From Paraphysomonas bandaiensis (lineage: Eukaryota > Chrysophyceae), in contig CBFFRP010000041.1 of the NCBI GenBank assembly GCA_965644295.1, positions 124,001-188,000 on the forward strand: DNA of 64,000 nucleotides. The letters are read 5' to 3'. The notes under the pieces are model-generated. The model made no database searches and was not told where the DNA came from. It was given only the letters and a program-made list of their open reading frames with translations. The position numbers and the translations under genes were made by a program. Numbering within the stretch: the first letter of the stretch is position 1; each line of letters begins with the position of its first letter. This document shows, piece by piece, positions 11,900 through 22,405 of this stretch.

Positions 11900-13600
11900 C
11901 TACTTTTCAATCACAACAAGCTGGTCTAGAATTGCCTGAACAGTCTCGGAAGTCACAGGAAAGGCATCAGAAATCTCCGCTTTTTCACAATCACTCGAAC
12001 CAGTAACAGGTTTAGGGTATCTATTGTTGTATTCCAGCACATTGAGATCCATATGATTTCTCATAAACCGCTCAGAAGCATTTTGTTTAGGTTCGAAATC
12101 CCAAGGCGTAATCACTCTTCCCATTCTATTTGCCTCCCACACTAAGCGTCTGCAATCTTGACTGAGAATCACCTCCCTTTTAAAGCTGCTCATATCACCC
12201 CAGCGCTCTCTCACTAAGTCCATAAAATGCTGTATCACAGCACTGTAAGCTTCTCCACTACTAAATTCACAAAGATTTGTCAACTCATGGGGGTCTGACG
12301 CAAGGTTGAACAGCTGGGGAGGATCTGCATCGCAATATACGAATTTATAAGGGCCCTTTCTGACCATGACCATGGGAGAAACTGAACCTTCAGCACAGTA
12401 CTCTCCTAGCACCATTCGCTCTTCACCATCTACTCCTCCTTTACCCTCTTCCAAACCACCACCACAGTTATTTGCTGTCGCTGCAGATAGAGCGAGTTCC
12501 AGAATGCTTCGACCGTCAATTTCACATACTAAAACGTCTTCAACAGATCTCGCTTCTCCACTTAATGCCAGATCAATAAGAGTTGGAAGAATATCGTGGG
12601 CAACTACTGGAGAAGACACTTTGCCGTGACCTATCGCTGGGGAAGAAATCACAAGAGGTATGCGCATACCGCCCTCGTAAAAACCCATCTTGTACCACAA
12701 GCCTCGCTCACCCAACATGTCTCCATGATCCGCACAAAGCACAACCACTGTGTTACTAGCCAAATCACAGTCATCCAAGACATCCAACAATTCTCCCAGT
12801 TTATCATCTAAGTAAGAGATATTGGCCAAGTAGGCATGTCTAGCAGACCGAATATGTTCATCGGTTATTGTATACTTGGTGTAATCGAACGCGTCAAAAA
12901 GTCTCTTGGAATGAGCGTCCTGTTTCTCGTAGGGGATAGCAGGCACGGTCGGCATAGGAATTGAAGAGTGGTCATACCGATCCCAATACTTGCGACGGGT
13001 GACATAGGGGTCATGTGGATGTGTAAAACTAACCGTTAAGCAGAAAGGTCTTGGATCCAATCGGCGAGCGTACTGATACAACTTCAACTTGGAAGTGTAC
13101 GCCACCTCATCATCAAACTCATACTGATTCGTAATTTCAGCTACACCTGCTTGAGTTACAGATGTGAGGTTGTGGTACCACCAATCAATCCGTTGCAATG
13201 GGTTCCTCCAATCAGGTGTCCATCCAAAGTCAGCTGGATAGATATCTGTAGTAAGACGTTCCTCAAACCCGTGCAACTGGTCAGGTCCAACAAAGTGCAT
13301 CTTTCCGCTTAAGCATGTCTGATAACCAAGACTCCTGAGGTAATGAGCGAATGTCGGTGTAGTTGCCTTAAACTCTGCGGCATTATCATATATACCGCTC
13401 CGAGATGGCAGCATACCATTCATAAAGCTTCCTCTAGAGGGTGTGCATAAGGGACTAGAACAATAAGCATTCGTAAATTGAACTCCTTTATTAATGAGCT
13501 TCTGTATGTTGGGGGCCTGTATGACGGACAGGAAGGGGTCCTCCAGCACTGTACCGGTCATCTGGTCGACCATCACGATTAGGAAGTTAGGTTTAGTCAT
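11900..13600 (-). CDS. Choline-sulfatase-like sulfatase
   Basis: A single exon of 566 residues starts at the ATG at 13598-13600, which opens directly into the conserved N-terminus KPNFLIVMVDQM. An in-frame upstream extension exists but is low-complexity. The sulfatase signature CTPSRG (in SPLCTPSRG) carries the Cys that is converted to formylglycine. Metal-site residues are visible in VDQM and in the downstream CADHGDMLGERGLWYKMGFYEG. The blocks SGKMHFVGPDQLHGFEERL and TDIYPADFGW are characteristic of choline-sulfatases (BetC-like), which hydrolyse choline-O-sulfate to choline and sulfate. No signal peptide is visible, which fits the cytosolic location of that family. An insertion rich in Gly/Glu near residues 395-415 is unusual. 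Assignment to the subfamily is strong, but substrate is inferred. Confidence 0.9.
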   Translation of the reverse strand: MTKPNFLIVMVDQMTGTVLEDPFLSVIQAPNIQKLINKGVQFTNAYCSSPLCTPSRGSFMNGMLPSRSGIYDNAAEFKATTPTFAHYLRSLGYQTCLSGKMHFVGPDQLHGFEERLTTDIYPADFGWTPDWRNPLQRIDWWYHNLTSVTQAGVAEITNQYEFDDEVAYTSKLKLYQYARRLDPRPFCLTVSFTHPHDPYVTRRKYWDRYDHSSIPMPTVPAIPYEKQDAHSKRLFDAFDYTKYTITDEHIRSARHAYLANISYLDDKLGELLDVLDDCDLASNTVVVLCADHGDMLGERGLWYKMGFYEGGMRIPLVISSPAIGHGKVSSPVVAHDILPTLIDLALSGEARSVEDVLVCEIDGRSILELALSAATANNCGGGLEEGKGGVDGEERMVLGEYCAEGSVSPMVMVRKGPYKFVYCDADPPQLFNLASDPHELTNLCEFSSGEAYSAVIQHFMDLVRERWGDMSSFKREVILSQDCRRLVWEANRMGRVITPWDFEPKQNASERFMRNHMDLNVLEYNNRYPKPVTGSSDCEKAEISDAFPVTSETVQAILDQLVVIEK

Positions 13601-14165
13601 GGAAGGTGTTTTGGTAAGGTAAAGAATGTGATGTGATGTGGATATGGTTTGGATATGAGGGGGGTGCCATGTGCTATGCTCTGATATGCATGTTGAAACA
13701 TATGGGACATACACTTCATATGATACCAAATCCACAGACATATGGCACCCCGAGTACGCATGTATGTATGTATGTATGTATGTATGTATGTACGTAGAGC
13801 AGTACGTATAAGAGTGTCGTATTTTCTACGTATTCCACTTTTGTTTGTCGCTGAAATTTGATGGTAAAATTTTATGAGAGCAGTGCATAAGTACACCAGC
13901 AGCAGCATACATAGACATGGACATTTGAGGTGAGTTGTCTTCATAGGAACCATCCCACAAGCCGTAGACTACTGTGCTGTATGACATACATGTACGTACA
14001 GAGCATACCTGTGCATTAGTATACGCCACTCTCCACATATATATATATATGTACAGTGCTCTGTTCATTCCTGCTCTCTACATCCCTATAGATACACACC
14101 CCTCTACCTGTATGTAAATATTCACTAGTCCATATCAGGGTTAGATAGAGACCCATAAGGTAAAC
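13601..14165. promoter_or_regulatory. Divergent promoter region with short TATG repeat
   Basis: This region lies between the start codons of the sulfatase (minus) and the ubiquitin-like protein (plus). It holds about eight tandem TATG units near 13760-13790, followed by TACGTAGAGCAGTACG. There are further GTAC words (ATGTACGTACAGAG near 13990-14004; TATATATGTACAGTGCTC near 14044-14061). Promoter function is inferred from position. Confidence 0.4.
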
Positions 14166-15391
14166 ATGCACGATGTGGATGCCAAATATCAACGCATCGA
14201 TGAGACAACGCCTCCAGATGATGTCTATGGCGATAGCTTCAGTGTTAAGGTGCTACAACAAGAGAAGAGTGCTGTTATACACAATCTAACGGCATTAACA
14301 ACTGTATTGGAACTAAAAACAGCCATAGCTAAAGAACATAAAATACCAGTTACACAGCAACGGTTGATCTTATCCGGTAAACCACTCACACCAGATGATA
14401 AGACACTAGGGGCCTTTAATATAAAGGATATGACGGTCATTCATCTATTCCCTCGACCCCCTCCTGCAACTGGTACTACTTCTTCAATTTCCTCTACTGC
14501 CACATCAGCACCTACACGATCCACACCCTCTTATACTCCTGCTACTGCTCCCTTCGACATATCCTCCCATCATCCTATTCACTTCGATCCACAAGTCGGA
14601 CAGTCTATAAGAGAAGTGAAGATGTGGTCTTATATTCTTGTTATTGTATCATCTATGACTCTCTTCAGTAATTTATCGTATATGGGAGCCACGGGCAATG
14701 CAGGCAGTGGAACGTTAGACTCAGTAGTGAATCTTGTAGAGACGGTATGGCGTATATGCCTTCACAACATTGTATACTGGTGTTAGCGTGTCGTTATCAT
14801 TCGTGAATCCCCCCACTTACTTTTCTATCTAAATTTTTCCATTGTATAGGTGTGCAGTGTGGGTGGCTTATATGTCGGTCAGCTAGGGTTGAAGTCATCT
14901 CTTACAGTGGATCTCCCAACCATTAGACGTTATGTTTACAGCTTGTGTGTTCTAGCGGCCGTCATGATCTTACTTAGGGTGGTATGGGTAGCAGATGTTG
15001 TATTGTTAGCGGAGAAGGACCTCAAGAACAAAGACGAAGAAGAGGAGGACGGGGATGACGGATATGGTGGTGGCATATCTAAGGATGAAAATGACGGAGA
15101 TGATGCAGAGACTCCGCACATGAGTGACAGGAGCTTCATCATCTACTTTAGTATCCAGGTATACCCCCCTGTCAACCCTCTAAGTTTCCCTTCACAAATT
15201 ATGTTCTTGTGTTGATACATCTAGTAACGTTGTGAAACACACATCCAATTCGATCTTGAAACTGTTAAGTTGTCATGCCACAGGCCATCATTATGGCGAG
15301 TATTATCATTGCGATGTGGACAACTTGTGTAGCCCGAGCGCTGCGATTCAGGAGAGCGGTCGAATTCTACGAAGGTGATAAATGTAATTAA
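14166..15391 (+). CDS. Ubiquitin-like domain membrane protein
   Basis: Three exons (14166-14744, 14850-15158, 15284-15391) give 331 residues, all junctions in phase. Residues about 23-95 form a ubiquitin-like fold: a first strand FSVKVLQQEK, helix LELKTAIAKEHKIP, and the block QQRLILSGKPLTPDDKTLGAFNI, which aligns with the QRLIF-GK-L-D-TL region of ubiquitin. There is no C-terminal Gly-Gly, so it is not a conjugated modifier. A Ser/Thr/Pro linker leads to hydrophobic segments around residues 155-172, 195-212, 222-245 and 298-315. A very acidic loop (EEEEDGDDGY) lies before the last one. The layout recalls ER-membrane UBL proteins such as TMUB/HERP types, but no specific orthologue can be named. 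The third exon is short, and its stop could belong to a longer model. Confidence 0.7.
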
Positions 15392-15990
15392 TATTGCGAT
15401 GTAATCTAATTAAAGTTTTTACCATCCGTGCAGGGATATCAAATGTGTAACATAAGTCTATATATCACAAATTAAATCAATTTGGCGTATATTTCTTGTC
15501 TCCGCACGTGTTTGCTGTGTTTAATAATGTATTTTTTTAAATCGAAGTTCATGACTTAGTAGTATGTCATTATTGAGTTGTCTTTATAAGAAGAGTCCCT
15601 GGTTTGGTAGCTGTAGTATATTCTCTTCACATCAAGTTCGGTATGAGGATACACAAACAATACGTCTATTTCATGTTGATCTCAGAGAATCATACTAAAA
15701 AACTAAGTACGCAGTGTTACTGGAGGAGTTGGCAATACGCATATGGTAGCAAGCAGGCCTGGAATTCTGTAGAAAATTCTCTAGCCTTGTTCATCTTAAA
15801 TCTTAAAGCCAATTCCTAGTTCAAAAAAGACAGCTCAAACCACGAGCCACTTATACCGGCATAACAACGAGCTAGAATTACTTTTTGGGAAATAGAATAA
15901 TCGTTAACTATATTTAAGGAAAACTATAAGATACAGCAATTTCTCACATTGTTAACACAGATTACGATCAATTGTCGTATATCAACATTG
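15392..15990. other. Convergent intergenic region
   Basis: Six hundred AT-rich bases lie between two converging genes. A short open frame at 15604-15819 lacks any recognisable feature. Nothing else is seen. Confidence 0.4.
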
Positions 15991-18900
15991 TTATTGTACT
16001 TTAAAGAGTTGAAATCCTTCTCCAACCGCTGAAATATAAACACTTGAATGATGCCCTTCTATTGGCTGAGATACATCACTTTGTGAAATAGAGTTAACAT
16101 CTCCTATATTCAGCACGTCGCCATGTAACCACCTAAGTGGGCAATGGTCATCCTTAGCGTCGCATATCATAGTTGTCTCAGACCCATTGCTGTCGACCAT
16201 ACCAGGATCGTATCCCCATAGAGCGAGTCGTTGGTCATACCCCACGGACGCAACACAAATTGGATAACAATCGCGATGCTCAAATAAACTTACTCCTTTG
16301 ATTGCAGACCCTGATGCTCCTTTGATGCAACACGCCCGCAACTGGGCTACATCCACATGACTACTTCCTGTTGATCCTTCTACTATGTCCGCCTACAGTA
16401 GGCCTAAGGTATATACAAAAGAAGAAAAAAAACGCACCTCACTGCTGATACTTATAGCATACGCAGCCATGCCGATGGCTTGGTCATCACCACCACTGGA
16501 GATGTTAAGAATCCACTCACTCGAGAGTACGCTTGATTCCGCAGAACGACTGACAGATTCAAGTTTGCAGGAAACACTGTTTGTTCCCATGGTATGCATT
16601 TGATAAGATGCCACTTCCCTACTGCAAGGTGCAAAACATCTACAGATGGTTAATAAATATGTGCACAGCAGTGCAAAAAATAATACCTGTTGTTAGAGTC
16701 AGTCGAGGTCTTCAAAAGCCATATATATACCCTCCCAGTAGTGTCCCCAATAATTGCAAAGTGTAATTCCCCGAGACCATATTGACATACAACTATATCG
16801 CTGCATAACACTGGATGATCTGATGGCATAAACTCCTCGATTTCGACGGCCCCTTTCTTCAGAGAATGAAGGTTTTCACCAGAACTACATGTCACTTGGG
16901 AGAGCCTTGCACTATTACGCAAAAGCTGGTCGACGTCGACCACTAAAACTCGGACAAGCCCTCTGGAGTCGCCAAGCAGAACTACATGAGATTCAATGCT
17001 ATTCTCTAAAGATGTACCATCTGAGCTGCACAGAGTGACAGTTGATGAAAGGGAACAGCCAGAAACAGCAAGTATACGATGGTCTTGTGCATCTAACGAA
17101 GAAATACGAGGTGCTGTAACTGTTCCCTCTATATCCGTATCAATTGAAGTCGATTTTGAAGCCTTTTTGTTATTGTGTCGTCTTGACGTAACCTCTGGTG
17201 CCGATGAACAAAGAGGCTGTAGCATACATCCAATAGGAAAATCAAATGGTCCTTTTCGATCGCACATGTCATATCTCCATACTGAGTAGGAAAGTCTACC
17301 CCCAGCACCTATTACTATTCCACGTTGGCTTGCCTGAGATCTATCGGGGCTAAAAGCCATTGCGCGCACAGAACTGCTGGATGGCATTTGTACTTCTTGA
17401 AGAAATTTAGGATGGTGTAAATGATGTGACGGTGATGCCGTACTATCACGTGAAAATGAGAATACTTTTACGGTCCCATCTTCACCTCCAACTGCCACAA
17501 GTGGGCAACTCCTGTTAGGTGAAGGCAACATTGCGGAGCAATAGGCTACTCGTCCATGGGAAGGAATACCATAATGCAATGGATAGGTCAACTTCTTCGA
17601 GTCGTGTGGGTCATAACGTATGTAGGTAAAGCTTGTGTTCTTATTCAGCGGAGCCAAAAACACAAAACTTACGCCTGGTAGATGGTCCATTTCTGTGTTA
17701 AACCTGTCTAATTCTGGCCGAATTACACATCGATGAGGTCTCTTCCATCCTCCTGCTTCCACACGCAGAACAGTGTACTTGCGGCGCATATCCCACACAA
17801 CATACTCCGATGCCTGGTACCCAGCGATGTATACTGACATGCGCTCGCCGGAACCAAACACACACATCTCATCAGGAGATGTGATCGGTAGGCAGCTCAG
17901 ACGTGAGACGAGGCGAACCGCAGGTTTTGGATCGCCACTAGTTGTTACGCAATTAATAATAGTGTAAGTATTGATAAATCCATCGTATCCAAGAGAGCAA
18001 AAGCTAATTTCACTAGACGCATTTTCAATAGGGTAAATATATGATACGACTTCAAGAGAATGGGCTTTGATTACACATAACGAAGGGGAAATAGGGTGGG
18101 ACGGATGACTGCTCGGAGATATATCAAAATCAGTGTATAGAGATAAATTTCCTCTACAATCTCCAATAATTAAGTGCCTCCCATCCCCAATCAGCCTGCT
18201 ACATGTTGCTATGTTATCTCTTACCGTACGCAACGACGTAACCTGTCGACTCAATTCACTGGCTGGTGCCTCTCCAGAACCGCTGTGACATAAATCCCAA
18301 ATATTGCATACCCCACCCACAGTACTAGTTACCACACGGCAACTAGATGAATCCGCATGAATAATCCAAACACTGATTCCTTTCGTTTCATGCACCCTGA
18401 CTACAAAACACTGGTGCACTATAACGCTATCTTGCACAGTGTCATACTGAAATGATATCGTTGTCGCAAGTCCATTTGGATGCACACAAACGGTCACTAC
18501 CTTCCCACCCACCCAGGTGGCGTCCATTCCGCTAATCCCTACTCCTTGTCCAACTTTACATACTTGACACCACTCAGCTGTATGATGCAGCTTCACCAAC
18601 CACACTCCACCATCTAATAGTGCCACTACTGCAACCGAGCCATCAGGAGATACACGCACGCCTGCAGCTCCGTTGTCTCTGCGGCTCTTTGGGGGAATGC
18701 GGTGTGCAGACTGACTCGGTGGGAAGTCGCATTTCGACTGCTCCCCCATTGCAGTATTCCATGGAGGGACTGGAGAGCTGTTAGAATATACGCCTGTATC
18801 GCCTTCATGTTGGTGTTGTATGGCATCTGTGGTAGCACTGGCAGATCGACTTAGAACCATATGTACCCCAAGGGGCCAAGATTTCACAGAGCCATCATTG

Positions 18901-19874
18901 CCTGCACTGATCACAACTGTGTTCTCTACCCCAACTCCCTTCTCAACGGCAGAAATGCGCCAAACATGCTTGTTCGCATGACCAGTCAAGGTGGCTATGC
19001 ATCCACGACCCGTGTCTATGCTATCAGAACTGTGTTTCCAACGCCAAAGTTTGAGGGTGGCATCCTCGCTGCTAGTAACGATATACTCCTCATCTTTCCC
19101 CACGAATAAAACATCCCATACACGGCACACATGGCCCCATCCTACGAAAACACATGATCCACTGCCTGCTGATACATTAGGGGAAGATAGGTCCCACACA
19201 CGCACACTGCGGTCATCAGATACGGATGCAATGTAACGTCGGTCACAATTCCACCTAATACGGCATATTACACCGGTATGACCCTCAAGAGTACGTGCTG
19301 TGGTAACTTTCTTCGCAGAACTATAACCTCTATCAAGTTCCAAGTGCCATAAAATAATCTTGCCAAATGCTGTTCCAGAGGCTACGGACACATCACTATG
19401 ACTGACGGCGTGTATAGACATGGAAAATAAAACACACAATGACTCTTGCTGACATGAGAATAGAATATCCCCGGACTTCATATCAATCCCACTGATATAA
19501 TTCTGAGCAAATCCAACTAATATGACACCAGACAGAGAGTCGTGTGTGTCAGTGTGTGTGTGTGTATTGGGGACCTCTCGAGCATCTAATATGAAGTCAC
19601 TCAATGGGTCAAGCACACGATCCACACGAGACTTATGAATATCTCGATCCACTTGTATGATAGCCAGTAGTTTCCATCCATAAACTAGTACTCTTCCACC
19701 TGTAGAGTGAGATATCCCATGAATACAGTGGGATGATAACACATCCAGTAGACATCTATCTCCTCCCCTCACCACCTCCACACACTGAGATACACCGATA
19801 ACGATAGCATCTAGATCATCAAGAACTCCCACGGATACCGCGGGACAGCATAAACCGTATTTCACGCAGTTCAT
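15991..19874 (-). CDS. WDR6: WDR6-like WD40 protein (tRNA 2'-O-methylation cofactor)
   Basis: Three exons on the minus strand, 16687-19874, 16438-16621 and 15991-16392, give 1257 residues if the ATG at 19872-19874 is used. The first WD cluster shows the block TLEGHTGVICRIRWN...SVSDDRSVRVWDLSS, then GHVCRVWDVLFV and TSSEDATLKLWRW. The spacing and wording match WDR6, whose H-x-G-x-I and SVSDDRSIR-W blocks stand out. The last exon ends in a repeat containing VGYDQRLALWG and VGEGFQLFKV, again WDR6-like, and the middle exon has the SSGGDDQAIG repeat. WDR6 (yeast Trm734) is the cofactor of the FTSJ1/Trm7 methyltransferase for position 34 of tRNAs. The frame remains open upstream through the CATA array, so the true start is uncertain; a start at 19929 is also possible. 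Human WDR6 is somewhat shorter (1121 residues). Confidence 0.88.
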
Positions 19875-19924
19875 GGCAGAGACAATGCGATACTGTCCTG
19901 TCCAATAACCATCCTTCCCACCTC

Positions 19925-20780
19925 CATACATACATACATACATACATACATACATACATACATACATACATACATACATACATACATACATACATACATA
20001 CATGCATACATACATACATACATACATACATACATACATACATACATACATACATACATACATACATACATACATACATACATACATACATACATACATA
20101 CATACATACATACATACATACATACATACATACATACATACATACATACATACATACATACATACATACATACATACATACATACATACATACATACATA
20201 CATACATACATACATACATACATACATACATACATACATACATACATACATACATACATACATACATGCATACATACATACATACATACATACATACAGC
20301 AGGACATGCATACCTACATACATACATACATACATACATACATACATACATACATACATACATACATACATACATACATACATACATACATACATACATA
20401 CATACATACATACATACATAAATAAAAACATACATACATACATACATACATACATACATACATACATACATACATACATACATACATACATACATACATA
20501 CATACATACATACATGCATACATACATACATACATACATACATACATACAGCAGGACATGCATACCTACATACATACATACATACATACATACATACATA
20601 CATACATACATACATACATACATACATACATACATACATACATACATACATACATACATACATACATACATACATACATACATACATACATACATACATA
20701 CATACATACATACATACATACATACATACATACATACATACATACATACATACATACATACATACATACATACATACATA
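19925..20780. repeat. 856-base CATA tetranucleotide array
   Basis: The array is nearly pure (CATA)n with a few interruptions. Single-base CATG variants occur at about 20001, 20267 and 20515. An 18-20 base interruption reading CAGCAGGACATGCATACCTA occurs twice, at about 20297 and 20549, and an AAATAAAAA insertion lies near 20420. On the WDR6 strand it reads (TATG)n, which has no stop codon in any frame and an ATG in every frame. It ends about 50 bases before the best WDR6 start codon. Long open frames reading MYVC or HTYI repeats are artefacts of the array unless transcription begins upstream of it. Confidence 0.98.
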
Positions 20781-21841
20781 CTGTGCATACTGTACATATG
20801 TATATATATTTCCTTGTTTTTGTAGAAAATAGGCTTTTTTTCATTTTGATGTACGGTATATGGAATTTGTACGTAAGTAGGAATAGGAATAGTCTGTATA
20901 GAGGATTTCATGATGCATGTCTAGATGTTGTCCTCAGTGGTGTCCCTCTTGTCTCATATTGCTGGTATAGTATAGCTGTGGGTGCGGCTGATATGATATC
21001 CATATGCACTGCTGTTTTCTATTGACTGTATCTTAGTAATATAGCTGAGATGTTGTATATATAAGATGGTGGGATGATATCTATAGTCATAAGATAGTCT
21101 CCACTGTTGATGATAGTGGTATGCACTGTCACCATATGTTTCTATACAATCATTTGGTGCGCTTATTTCAGTGGTTACGCTGCCATCAGTTGTTACTAGC
21201 AGCCTCAGTATAGAGGGTGACAATCATGCTTACGAATACTCATATTATGTAAAATGAAAGTGTTAAACCACACAAAGAGTAGAGAATTACAAACCAACAA
21301 GAGAACTAGAATTGTAAAATATATTGATTGGTGGACCTGCCAAAAATTTCATCATTATTGCTTTTGTTTCTGTTAAATTAGCTCGCAATATATCGCGAGA
21401 GCTTTTAACTCTAGGGTTAAAGTCTACGTTATATAATATATAAATATATGTCCATGTTCTATATCCAAAATAATATTCTTATGTTTTGTAGATTGTAGAC
21501 AACCCTTCAACGACGTGTTATCCTTTATTGATGGAAGATGAAGATATAAATTGATTATACACTAGTATAAACGCAGAACATGTTGGATTCTTTTTTCTGT
21601 CCGACGCAACACATCGCTATCTACACGCACATACACACTGCGCGTGGAAAACATTAGCGCGACACTAGATAAGTTATATATGGTATAATTGAATTAATAG
21701 CACCATATCTCTGCTACTGTGGATATGAATCAAACATCAAGTGGATTGCTAACATCAAACTCACATTTTCCCCACTGCAATTACACTCATTCTAATAACT
21801 CATGACGAGATAACAGTGACCACATCAATAACACCACACAC
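20781..21841. other. Intergenic sequence between the CATA array and the original end of the five-module gene
   Basis: No gene was recognised. The first 30 bases contain CTGTACATATGTATAT, a word type seen in other 5' flanks here and possibly part of the WDR6 promoter if transcription starts beyond the array. Confidence 0.4.
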
Positions 21842-21942
21842 TTACGCTACGCTTTTCATTTCGACTTCGACAGATTCAGTTGTGTCTTGCATAGGGTTTA
21901 CTTCTGTGGATTCCATTTTGCTGTTAGAAACAGGATCGCTAG
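21842..21942 (-). pseudogene. Severed 3' coding end of the five-module membrane protein gene
   Basis: Read on the minus strand from the retrotransposon edge, this stretch continues the reading frame of the gene at 27674-30624 after the duplicated target CTAGC. It runs through about 31 polar, acidic residues (rich in Glu, Ser and Thr) to a TAA at 21842-21844. The frame match across the insertion, with one copy of the 5-base target removed, is exact. It shows that this was the native C-terminal tail before the element inserted. It is no longer joined to the gene, which now stops at a TAG supplied by the LTR. Confidence 0.85.
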
Positions 21943-22206
21943 AATAAAGAATTGATCTTTATAATAGTAAAACAATGTTGTGATTATTAGAGTGTAAGTA
22001 ATGAACACGATAGAGTGAAAATTATGAATAACAATATAGAACGTACATCATGCACAACGGAATAGTTAGAAGTGTAACTGATAATGACGACGTTATGATG
22101 ACGATCACGTATCTTCGACAGATACTCTCTCTAATTCAGTTCATGGTATATTTCATTGAACATTATAACTCACAGATGCAATCATGTGTTAAGCTGAATC
22201 CTAATA
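21943..22206 (-). repeat. 3' LTR of the copia element
   Basis: 264 bases, apparently identical to 27410-27673. On the element strand the LTR begins TATTAGGATTC and ends AATTCTTTATT, so it lacks the usual TG...CA ends. The boundary is fixed by the flanking target duplication. Confidence 0.95.
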
Positions 22207-22217
22207 CGCCCCCTCAA
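22207..22217 (-). promoter_or_regulatory. Polypurine tract of the copia element
   Basis: On the element strand TTGAGGGGGCG lies directly before the 3' LTR. A purine-rich run at this position is the usual primer for plus-strand DNA synthesis in LTR retrotransposons. Confidence 0.7.
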
Positions 22218-22405
22218 TGAAATAATTAGTGAACCGTAGATAATAGAGAGAATATGAACTTATGCACACTGAGAGTAAAAACCAGAGTAGCAGTCACTAG
22301 TCAATAATAAGCGAACTGCAGAGATGCCATATTGTGAGACCATCCTTCTAGTCCAGCATCATGTATTGAATAAAAGTAAAAAAAATGGTAAAAACTCCGT
22401 GTAAC

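Noticed and set aside
19925-20780. CRISPR-like or telomeric array
   Set aside because: The unit is a four-base microsatellite without spacers; it is not a direct-repeat/spacer array, and a tetranucleotide CATA is not a telomere repeat.
19819-20911. Several long open frames of MYVC or HTYI repeats on both strands
   Set aside because: They are products of the stop-free CATA array and carry no independent sign of coding.
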